Below are positions 1 through 9,599 of a stretch of 64,000 bases of DNA, piece by piece. The notes under the pieces are model-generated. The model was given only the letters and a program-made list of their open reading frames with translations, was not told where the DNA came from and did not search any database. Every line of letters starts with the position of its first letter. The stretch's first letter is position 1. The stretch covers positions 157,205,768 through 157,269,767 of the forward strand of contig OX352773.1 of assembly GCA_947095535.1 (NCBI GenBank). The letters run 5' to 3'. The stretch is from Poecilobothrus nobilitatus. Taxonomy: Eukaryota; Arthropoda; Insecta; Diptera; Dolichopodidae. The position numbers and the translations under genes were made by a program.

Positions 1-391
1 TTCTTGTCAAATTGTCTTCTTGTCAAATCTTAAAATTCAAATAGGTGGTTTTAGGTTTCTCTAAAAAACTAATATCTACGCTCACATAAGATTGAATTTA
101 TTTTGTATCTTAAATAAAATCCCACCATGAGTCAATAAAAAAGTTATTGAAATTCTATGTTTTAAAAATTAAAATAATTGATACAAACATATTTTGAAGT
201 AGTTATATAATAATAATATTAACTTTAGAGCTCTTTAAAAAAATTTATTATTTACAAAATGGATTTATTTAGATGGTGGATGATCAAATTAGTATTACAT
301 ATTATGTATTTTTTAAATATCATAGCGGTAATTTTTTTCAGATTTCCTCTAAAATTGACATTTATGTTCAGTATTATTTTGGCAAATCACC
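1..391. other. AT-rich stretch without a recognisable gene
   Basis: The only structure seen is a short direct duplication of a ttcttgtcaaat unit in the first 28 bases. The 77-codon ORF beginning at 259 runs out of frame into the transposase relic that follows, and its N-terminal half resembles nothing I recognise. The far 5' end of the mariner element should lie in this stretch, but I could not identify a terminal repeat. Confidence 0.6.
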
Positions 392-1030
392 ATGGAAGGA
401 TACGCAGTTGCACAGTGTATAAAAATTTCAAAAATAATGAATCTATTCGGTCTACTTTTCGCGCATTACTGAAATTTATGGTTAACATATAGTCGACCTA
501 TTGAGCTTACTATTCGTAAAGTAATTGAAAAATTCGGGACAAATGGTTGTGCTTGAGATGTCAAGATCCAACCCATCAAAATCGTAAATGTTTTGCTGAA
601 AATATCGATGCTGTTAGCCAAAGTGTAGTTGAAAATTAAAAACAATGAATTAAACATCATTCTCAATAGTTTGGACATGATTACTAATTGTTTGTATCAT
701 GAATTAGATGATGTCGACTTGTACGATATGTTGTTTCAAGAAGAATGTTTCAACATGCCATACTTCTCGTGACACAATTCATTTGATGAGAGAAAGTTTA
801 ATGACCGTGTAATCTCCAGAAATGCCAATATCAACTGGCCACCAAAATCAAACAATATAACTCTATTTGACTTTTTTCTTTGGGGTAATGTTAAATCATT
901 GATTTACTCCAATAAACCACAAACACTTAAAAGACTTTAAAACCAACATTATTCATGTTATTGGTGAAATAAGTGTAGGTTTATGTAAAAAAGTGGTCAA
1001 AAATTTGCTGTTCCAGAATCAAATTTTTAA
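392..1030 (+). pseudogene. Mariner/Tc1-superfamily transposase relic, internally deleted and frameshifted
   Basis: Reading across frames recovers a transposase of the insect mariner type (the SETMAR-like D,D34D group). The N-terminus starts with MEGYAV at 392. A helix-turn-helix-like stretch follows, with NNESIRSTFRALL at about 436 and KVIEKFGTNG at about 517. After a frame change AENIDAVSQSVVEN appears at about 585-626. The central part of the protein is then missing. The C-terminal part resumes near 696 with ELDDVDLYDM, then DRVISRNANINWPP at about 806 and DFFLWG at about 870, where the third catalytic aspartate sits. It ends near VVKNLLFQN. The second catalytic aspartate (QQDGA in relatives) reads as an E-C pair. 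In-frame stops and at least three frameshifts make it non-functional. About 150 residues of the expected ~345 are absent. Family assignment is from remembered motifs; the breaks are seen directly. Confidence 0.85.
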
Positions 1031-1929
1031 AACACTCTCTCTCTTCCTCTCTCTCTCTCTCTCTCTTATATTGATATCTTATACCGTTTTGTTTTTATTT
1101 CAAATTAAAAATATATAGCTCTTATTTGATCATCCTTATAATAAATCATCATTTAAGTAATATCAACAACCAAAAGAAAAAAATTCTTTAAGGACAATTA
1201 ATCTTAATGCAGACATTTTTTTTTTAACACTGCATTCAAAACAAAAAAATATAAAATTTTTGTCATACAAATAAAAACTTTTAAGAATTTTAATCTTAAA
1301 TCATTAATTTTCATTGTAGATAGGATAGGTACAAACTAGATAGGTTACTATTTAAATAAAAATGTAATAGTAACATAGTAATACCACAAGATCTAAAATG
1401 GGATTCTGTTCTATTCTTAGTGTATTAAAGTGGAATAATAGAAAAAAACAAAAAAAATTGAATTTTTCTATTTTTAAAGCAATGAAATCAATAAGAGCTA
1501 AAGACTTCTCTATTGATTTAACTAATAATAATAAATGAACGTGCATTTTAATAAAATCCTTGAAATTTTGTTTGGAATGTATGGATTTCTATAAAATTTA
1601 TAATTTTTTTTTTTTTTGAAAAAAGTTTTAATGAACATTGAAATAATCTTAATTAATAGGAATGGATATCAAATCTTCTTCCTCTCTTTTCAATACCCTA
1701 TTGAGGACGTAATGACATTGAATATCTAGTAGTAAGTAATCTGTTAAAAAACTGTTAAAAAAAACCAAAAATAAACGTTTCTCTGGAGAAAATTATTAAA
1801 GAAAAATTATTTTTTGTAAGATTATTAAAATATCTATTTTAAATCAAATGAATACATTATTTTTACGCTGTTTTCGCTATAAAATTTACATGTTTAAAGC
1901 AAAATTTAAAACTTTAGAACTTATTTCTT
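1031..1929. other. AT-rich spacer with a CT microsatellite
   Basis: A (CT)n tract lies at about 1036-1067, just after the transposase relic. Several poly-A and poly-T runs follow, for example near 1601-1618. I see no gene or other repeat family here. Confidence 0.6.
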
Positions 1930-2661
1930 TATAAGGAAATCACTCAGTACCTATTGAAGCTAGGTGTTTGAAATGGTGTAGTGTAATGTCGAGTGTAACT
2001 CAAGGTCAACAACATATGTAAAATTTAGTTCTGCTGGTGTGACAGTTTCGGATAGTTACCATACAACTCCTCCTTTTAAATGAAAATAATTCAGTGAAAG
2101 GTAGAGGTATCTGAAATTTAGTGAAGAGGTATCGGGCAACATGCCAACAATTTTTGTAAAATTTGGTTGGTCTAAAGTAGCTTTAAAATTTGGTTACGCA
2201 GGTGCAACTGGTTCAGGTAGCTGCCATACAAGTTCTCCTTTTAAATGAAACTCTATTGAAGGTAGGTATCTAAAATTTGATGAAGATGTGTCAAATTGCA
2301 TGCAAACAATTTTTGAAAAATTTGGTTGGGCTAGAGTAGAAGGTTCAGGCTTCTTGTATCTCTTCGAAGTTTATGAAGCTAAGCGTCTAAAATCTTGCAA
2401 AAGATGAGCAGTTTTAGGGCAATAAGATGAGAAATCTTACAAAAGATGATGAGTTTTAGGGCAATAATTTCAGTAAAAATTGGTTGTGCTAGTTCATTAG
2501 ATTCGGGTAACTGTCATACAACTCCACAATTTACATAAATATATCTCTGTAGTTAACGGTACTAAAACATCTCATCGGTACTAAAACATCTGAAATTTTT
2601 TGAAAGATCATACGGGTATCCCAGAGTTGACACAATCTACTCTATTGTACTCTTCCTCATT
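1930..2661 (+). mobile_element. Family C repeat, 5'-truncated copy with extra internal units
   Basis: The right end (about 2606-2661) is the reverse complement of the outer end of the copy at 35594-36210. It contains ACGGGTATCCCAGAGTTGAC and ends in CTCTTCCTCAT. The body consists of imperfect tandem units of roughly 140-160 bp. Each unit carries AAATTTGGTTGG, a TAGCTGCCATACAACT-like segment and ATCTGAAATTTAGTGAA (around 2015, 2152, 2311 and 2470). The GTCC microsatellite and the terminal hairpin expected at the left end are absent, so this copy is truncated there. It carries no coding sequence and is presumably a non-autonomous element. Confidence 0.7.
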
Positions 2662-2762
2662 TTTCTTATATTTATGTGCTACAATCAAACAAAAGTCAAA
2701 GTACATATATAATATTATAGTATATACAATCAGCTATATATATTTTTTTTCATTAAGTGGAA

Positions 2763-4066
2763 TTTTTAGCACATTTCCAAAAAAATTTTGAAAAAATGTG
2801 CTTATTAGTTTCACTCTGTCCGTCCGTCCGTCCGTCTGTTTACAAAACTTCTACACCGTTAAAGATAGAGAAAAAAAAATTTAACCATAGGTAGGTCTCA
2901 TAAAAAAAATAATTTTGTGGAACAACTTTTTCATGTAGCCCCCCCCCATTACGGAGCTGCAGCCCCTCAAACTTTGAAAAAGCCCTATTTTTAAATGCAT
3001 ATATCTTATGTTCTGCTTAAGATTTTTTCAATCTGAAAACGTCATTCGACAGGTATTTTTTTTATCTTTGTAAATTTATATCAAAATTATACAAGTTTTT
3101 TAAATTTAGTATTTAAATTTACCGTTATGTGAAAACCAAATTTTGCATGATTTTTCTACTTTCATAACTCCGGCACGCTTCTAGATAGAAGCTTGAAATT
3201 TTGAGGCAAGAAAGAACTTTTAGAATTAGTACAAGTTTGCTCAGAAAATTTTTTCGGACCACCACCTGTTTATGAGCTAATAGGGCTTAAAAATTTAAAA
3301 TTTGCTATTTTTAAACACCTGTAACTTAGGAACCTGTACATATTTTACTTCTGCAAGATGTAAAAATTAAAGCTACAATAATATATTTTTACGTGTGTTA
3401 AAGGTTTATTTTAATTGTAAAGGGTTCCAAAGTTGCAGCTTTTCAAAATTGCGAAAAAGTCCCATTTTCAGATGTATATATCTCGGGCTCTGCGTAATAA
3501 TTTTGCAATCTAAAACCGCCAGAAGATCGAAAATTTTATTATCTATATAAAACAATATCAAAATTATGTAATATTTTGTAATTTACTATTTAAATTTACC
3601 GTTATGTGAAAACCACATTTTGCATGAAATTTCTTTTTTCATAACTCCGGCACCCCTTTAGATAGGAACCTGAAATTTTGAGACAAGAAAGAACTTTTAG
3701 AATTAGTATAAGTTTCCTCAAAAAATTTTTTGGTAACACCCCCTCGTTAAGAGTTATTACGCCTCAAAAATTGAAAATTTGGTATTTTTAGACACCTGTA
3801 ACTTAGACACCTGTACAAATTTTTCTTCGGCAAGATATGAAAATTAAAGGTTCAATAATATACTTTTATGTGTGTTAACAGCTTTTCTTAATTGTAAAAG
3901 ATTCCGGACTTACGGCCCCTCAAAATTTCAAAAATGTCCTATTTTCACATTTTATCTTATTACATGAAATTTTCAAATTTTTGTGTAAGTCACACTTCTA
4001 AACAGTTTGTATTGAGTTTTGGAAATGTGCGCTTTTAAAAACCGTTGGTTTACATTCTACCTTGTT
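2763..4066 (+). mobile_element. Family A repeat, full-length copy (non-autonomous, Helentron/DINE-like)
   Basis: The left border is TTTTTAGCACATTTCC, which folds on itself with the AATGTGCT that follows. A (GTCC)n tract lies at about 2818-2836. Next comes a conserved TTCTACACCGTTAAAGATAG segment. The body is built from repeated ~475-bp modules that start near 2963, 3435 and 3918; the third is partial. Each module carries CCGTTATGTGAAAACC, CATAACTCCGGCA and CACCTGTAACTTAG. The right end contains GGAAATGTGC, the inverted copy of the left GCACATTTCC, and closes with CATTCTACCTTGTT. There is no ORF of note. Absence of a clear target duplication, T-rich borders, subterminal inverted repeats and the GTCY tract fit DINE-1/Helentron-associated elements; that placement is inference. 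Confidence 0.85.
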
Positions 4067-4544
4067 ATTTTAAATTTAAGTTTACTTACACTTATAGGTT
4101 AGAAACTTATTTGTTAATACTATGAAACATATATTATGTACTTCATATGAGATAATTTATGATTATTATAATATGAATTTTGTAATAGAAAATATTAAAA
4201 AATATAATATATGTACTTGTATTCAAAACTTAGCGAATGTTATAATACGTACTGTGTGGAAGACAAAAATGGAGATAGAATCGAAGTTTTTTTTTTTAAT
4301 TATAGTATTGTATAGTAATCATATTTAGAAATTAGATACATCTATACTGTTATAGTGTATACATTATAGCTATATAATATATTTTATTTTTCTATAATAG
4401 AACATAAATAACACAACACTTTAAAGTAAATGCGTTTAATCGAGGTAGAAAAATTTCATATAAAATCATGACGAAAAATTTCATACAAATTTATGACAAA
4501 AGGAGGAAAGGAAAGGCTCATAAATATTTCGCCAAAAATGTTGA

Positions 4545-4835
4545 GCTTTATTCTGACCCCCGCCTTTTTAGAAAACTTCTACACCATTTGGGTAATGAAA
4601 TTTCAAGAAAAAACTGTATAAAGTTTTTTATGTAGCCCCATTTCTTACTGCAATGCAACTTCGCTGAGTTTTAAAACGTGCCATATAAAATTTTTATAAC
4701 TCATGAGTCATGTTCTACTTGATTTTGTTTTAATCTGAAAACTTTAAATGTACCCTTTAACGTTAATTTTATATTCATGTACCATATTCTTTTGCATATA
4801 AATACATTTTGAAATAAGTTATCAATTTATTTCTA
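4545..4835 (+). repeat. Old, diverged family A-like fragment
   Basis: The order of motifs matches the 5' part of family A: AAAACTTCTACACCATTTGG, then TTATGTAGCCCC, then a segment like GTTCTACTTGATTTTGTTT-AATCTGAAAAC. The GTCC tract and both borders are gone. Similarity fades beyond about 4835. Confidence 0.5.
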
Positions 4836-5335
4836 AGAAAAATGTATCATTGCTTTAAGTCATGTTTTCATTGCTTTAAGTCATAATCTCTCATTCAGTC
4901 ATAACCTTATATTGACGATCTTAATATTGAAAAATATCAAGAAAATAATTTTCCTAATGTCAAATGCAAAGAGGGTTATTTTTAATCCTAAGGAAAATTT
5001 ATGCATACTACTAAGTAATTCCAATAAAATTTAAATAAGAAGGACTAAAAAAAAATCAACCAAAGAAAATTATTCAACATCGTAAATATATATATCGTGT
5101 AAGTATTTATACTTTATTTTATATCAACGTATCCCTTATAAATCAATTAAAGATTCCATTAAAATGTCAACTTTGTTTTAATATATTATTAAATAAACTT
5201 TAAATGTTAGTTTTGCTAAAAAAAAAAAAATTATGGAAAATATACATTAAAAATCAATTTTATTTTCAACGTCTTTATTTTACGTTTCGTATTAAAGATC
5301 TTTTCTAAGGTATCTAAAGGTGTTGATTTTGGAGA
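4836..5335. other. AT-rich spacer
   Basis: Nothing recognisable apart from a short duplication of ATTGCTTTAAGTCAT at about 4850-4883 and an A-run at about 5219-5230. Confidence 0.6.
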
Positions 5336-6547
5336 TGTGACTTAAAGCCATAATGGCTTTATGTCTCACTCTCACTCGGCGATTTTTTCGCGTATGGCTT
5401 AATGTCTGCTTTGAGTGAGACATAAAGCCATATCTTTTTATAAAAATTTGAGACATAAAGCAATAATTCAATTTAATAATTATTATCTCCAACAATTTAC
5501 AATTTAATAAATGAAATGCCAAATGATTAACCAAAAAAATATTTAATTGACGGTATATTTTCAATTGCTCCTTGTGGTTGATATATTTAAGGAAATTCTT
5601 ATAGTACACATTTATCATGCAAAATATTATGTAAGTATATAAATCTTTAAAAACTTAATAAAATTTGTATAGATACACAGAGTCCAGACAATACTATATA
5701 TAATATTTAAAATGGCCTCCGCACATTCCACTCCGCCTTCCGTTTAATTCTACACAATAGGTACGCATAATAAATTTCAAACTATATTTAAAATATTTAA
5801 ATTTTATAATTTAAAGTTTTGTTTAAAATATATATATTTTAAATCTGACAATGACAATGACAATTTCTGACAATAACAACTCTGAAATTTAACATAATAA
5901 CGATAGTGAAAATAATTCTGAAAATTCTGCACCAATTGATATTCAAATAATATGATGTTATCACATTAAATACAAATAATGTATGTTGTCAGCATGAGAG
6001 AACAGTATTATTAATGTTATGTAAGCATCATAAATTATGCTCTGAATTTTTCACTAAAATAACGGGAAACTATATACGAGCCTCGGTAGTCTAGTGGGTA
6101 AGAGCGTATAAAATACGCTGTAAACATGTAAGGAGTATGCGTTAGAATCCCACACACGTCGTGGGATTCCCCCTTATTATTATTCCCCCTTACGACATTT
6201 ATAGCCACGTTTGAAAAGAAAAGCCTGTGTAATTTCCTATTCACATTTATGTGGCAGAGAAATGCATTAAAAAAAATTTTAAAAAATTAAAAAGAAATCT
6301 ATGAAAAACAAAAAGTGCTTATTCTGTAGATAAATTGTAGAGAATATATGTAACACAACAATATATATGTAAAAAAATAATATATATATTTAAAAAAAAA
6401 ATTTAATATGTATATATTTATATTTATATATGTACATTTATAAATAAAGTTTTTGAATAAATTTAGGTGAGACATAAAGCCATACGCGGAATTAGAATGA
6501 GACATAAGGTCATCATGGTCTTAAGTCGAATGGCCTTATATCACGTC
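5336..6547. mobile_element. Inverted-repeat element carrying a SINE
   Basis: The two ends are inverted copies of each other. The left arm (about 5336-5407) reads from TGTGACTTAAAGCCAT to CGCGTATGGCTTAATGTCT. The right arm (about 6468-6547) is GAGACATAAAGCCATACGCG through GGCCTTATATCACGTCA. Within the arms the motif GACATAAAGCCAT recurs in both orientations, at 5345-5375, 5417-5431 and 6469-6483. The interior is AT-rich with two short chance ORFs and one tRNA-derived SINE at 6078. No transposase is seen, so it would be a non-autonomous DNA element. A target duplication could not be fixed. Confidence 0.6.
6078..6262 (+). mobile_element. tRNA-derived SINE (family S), copy 1
   Basis: The head reads GCCTCGGTAGTCTAGTGGGT followed by AAGAGCGTATAAAATACGC, a good match to a tRNA-type A box. 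About 50 bases later comes GCGTTAGAATCCCACAC, a slightly decayed B box. The body carries CCCCCTTACGACAT and GCCTGTGTAATTTCCTATTC, then CACATTTATG. The same head or body is found at 14230 (+) and 55548-55669 (-). RNA polymerase III transcription from the two boxes is expected for an active copy. Confidence 0.7.
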
Positions 6548-7204
6548 ACCGTTAATTTTACACGTAGAATTTTATTTTTTATATAGTAAACTTTTTATCA
6601 ATTCTTTCAGCAAAAACATTTTATATAGAAAATAATTTTATGATATTATGCAATAATTAAGTATAATATTGTTTATAAGAAATGTGTACGACATTAAAAA
6701 AACTTTCAACTTAGCAACTTATCAACTTTTCTATTCTTTTATTGCTAGAAAAGACAGCAATAAAAGAAAAAGAAAAAATAAAAGTTTTTTAAGTAAATAA
6801 CAGTTAAGAACTAAAAATTATTTTAAAAATTTATTCTTTAAGGAATAAAAAGTGCATATTAAAATAAAATAATTATTTTCCTCTCTTTTAAGTAAATTTT
6901 TTGTATTGATTATTTCACATAGAGTGTAATAAAGTTTTAGTTTACTTTAAAAATTATTTATGGTATAAGATACTTTATGCAATAGAGCCAATCCTAAAAT
7001 AAATTCTATTAACTTGAATTGTTTAGTAACACGGTTTAACATGAAGTAGCTCGACTCAACATAAAAAAGGATTTTTTTATTATCTTACACTGCAATCGTT
7101 GTATTCATCAGTTTTTTAGGATTAAATCAAATCTAAATTCAATATTAAAACAGGACTTAAATCAAAAACTTTTTATTTTACTGAAGTAACTAATATTTAA
7201 ACCA
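6548..7204. other. AT-rich spacer
   Basis: I see no gene or identifiable repeat. There is a short purine-rich area near 6755-6785 and many poly-A/T runs. Confidence 0.6.
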
Positions 7205-8501
7205 AACAAGGTAGAATGTAAACCAACAGTTTTTAAAAGCGCACATTTCCAAACTCAATACAAATTGTTTAGAATTTTGACTTGGACAAAAATTTGAAAA
7301 TTTCATGTAGAAAAAATGTGAAAATAGGACATTTTTGAAATTTTGAGGGGCCGTTAGTCCGGAATCCTATATAACTAAGAAAAGCCGTTAACACACGTAA
7401 AAATATATTATTGAACCTTTAATTTTCATGCCTCGCCGAAGAAAACTTTTTACAGGTGCCTAAGTTACAGGTGTCTAAAAATAGCAAATTTTCAATTTTT
7501 GAGGCGTAATAACTCTTAAAGAGGGGGTGCTACCAAAAAATTTTCTAAGGAAACTTATACTAATTCTAAAAGTTCTTTCTTGTCTCAAAATTTTAGGTTT
7601 CTATCTAAAGGCGTGCCGGAGTTATGAAAAAAGAAATTTCATGCAAAATATGGTTTTCACATAACGGTAAATTTAAATAGTAAATTACAAAATATTGCAT
7701 AATTTTGATATTACTATATAGATAATAAAATTTTCGATCTTCTGACGGTTTTAGATTGCAAAATTATTACGCAAGGCCTGAGATATATACATCTGAAAAT
7801 GGGACTTTTTCGCAATTTTGAAGAGCTGCAATTTTGGAACCCTTTACAACTAAAACAAACCTTTAACACACATTAAAATATATTACTGTAGCTTTAAATT
7901 TTATATCTTGCAGAAGTAAAATGTGTACAGGTTCCTAAGTTACAGGTGTTTAAAAATAGCAAATTTTCAATTTTTAAGCCCTCATATCTCATAAACAGGG
8001 GGTGGTCCAAAAAAATGTTCTGAGCAAACTTATACTAATTCTAAAAGTTCTTTCTTGTCTCAAAATTTCAAGCCTGTATCTAAAAGCGTGCCGGAGTTGT
8101 GAAAGTAGAAAAATTTGGTTTTCACATAACGGTAAATTTAAATACTAAATTTAAAAAAATTGTATAATTTTGATATGAATTTACAAAGATAAAAAAAATA
8201 CCTGTCGAATGACGTTTTCAGATTGAAAAATCTTAAGCAGAACATAAGATATATGCATTTAAAAATAGGGCTTTTTCAAAGTTTGAGGGGGTGTAGCTCC
8301 GTGGGAGATGGGAGGGGCTACATGAAAAAGTTGTTCCACAAAATTATTTTTTTTATGAGACCTACCCATGGTTAAAATTGTTTTTCTCTATCTTTAACGG
8401 TGTAGAAGTTTTGTAAACAGACGGACGGACGGACGGACGGACGGACAGAGTGAAACTAATAAGCACATTTTTTCAAAATTTTTTTGGAAATGTGCTAAAA
8501 A
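7205..8501 (-). mobile_element. Family A repeat, full-length copy, inverted relative to the copy at 2763
   Basis: The element is complete in reverse. It starts with AACAAGGTAGAATG and AACCAACAG and ends with a (GGAC)n tract at about 8420-8448, then GGAAATGTGCTAAAAA. The module boundaries recur in the same order and spacing as in the + copy. Together with 2763-4066 it makes an inverted pair about 3.1 kb apart, which could fold into a long hairpin in RNA or single-stranded DNA. The short ORF on the minus strand at 8394-8606 is only a translation of the GTCC block. Confidence 0.85.
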
Positions 8502-9014
8502 CAATGCAACGCATCCTACAAAAATTGCAAGAAAAATTTTAATATCAATGGACTCCCAATTTTTAAATAAAATTTTATTTAAATTTATAATATAAAACTT
8601 TTTCATAATTTTCTAAAATTTTAATTCTGTTATAGGTATTCAAAGGACCAAGTTTAAATTTTGTTAGTCAACTATAAATGGGATTAACAACTTTCTTTAA
8701 GAATTGCATAATATAAAAATAAAAGAAAAAAGAATAAAATAATTATTTTACAAGTTTTTTAAAGTTTTGTACTTTCACAAAGTGAAAAAAAAATATTAAA
8801 ATTTTAGTCTAAATTAATGCAAAAACACAACAAAAAAAAAATTTTGACAGATCCTGACAAAAAATTGCAAAAAACCACCAGCAACTTGAGTGTTACTTGA
8901 TTAAAACGAACTTTTAGAAATATTTTGGATTTTAACAAAATGTTCAAGAGTTATTTTTTGTCAATCACTTTTTTGAATAAAATTTTTTCAAAGATGAAAT
9001 TTACAAAAATTATC
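8502..9014. other. AT-rich spacer
   Basis: Only poly-A and poly-T stretches are visible. The 60-codon minus-strand ORF at 8951-9133 straddles the border of the next repeat and is not a credible gene. Confidence 0.6.
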
Positions 9015-9599
9015 TTTTTATACCTGTATGTACGAATGCTATTTTCAAGGTATAATAAATTTGCCATTACGTTGTGACACATTAAAGGAAACGAGACAGA
9101 TATGGAAAATAATATACATATATTTTTGCTCAAGATTGAATTCTGAGCCGATTAAGCTATGTACGTCCGTCCATATGTCTGCATGATAACACAACAAATG
9201 AAGGAGCTTAAATTCTGAAAATTTTACTTTTTACGTTTGTAAAATTGTAAGTTCTCTATTGAAATTGAACAAGTTCAAGCGGCGAAATGGAGTAACTGCC
9301 ATACATCTTTTATTTTTATATGAAAATAACTTAGTATATATTAAAGCTAAATATCTGACATTTAGTGAAAATAAATTAAGTCTTATGCCAACGGCTTATG
9401 TAAAATTTGGTTAATCTAGAGCAACTGATTCGAAATGCTTTCATAAAGCTTCAACATGTGCATAAATATATTATATTGGTACTTAAGTAAGTCAAATATC
9501 CGAAATTTTGTAAAAGATTATTAAATTGTATGATAACAGAATGACTATTTTCGTTGGATATCCTAGAGTTGACACAACTATAACACACTCTTCTCATTT
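9015..9599 (+). mobile_element. Family C repeat, near full-length copy
   Basis: The left end TTTTTATACCTGTATG, followed by AATAAATTTGCCATTACGTT and GTGACACATTAAAGGAA, is the reverse complement of the end of the copy at 35594-36210. Next comes ATTCTGAGCCGATTAAGC and a decayed GTCC block (GTACGTCCGTCCATATGTC at about 9160). One or two body units follow (CTGCCATACATC, GTAAAATTTGGTTAATCTAG). The right end is GGATATCCTAGAGTTGACAC through CTCTTCTCATTTG. Confidence 0.7.

Noticed and set aside
2818..2836. GTCC tandem tracts as a CRISPR-like or regulatory array
   Set aside because: They are 4-bp microsatellites at a fixed position in the A, B and C elements, with no spacers.
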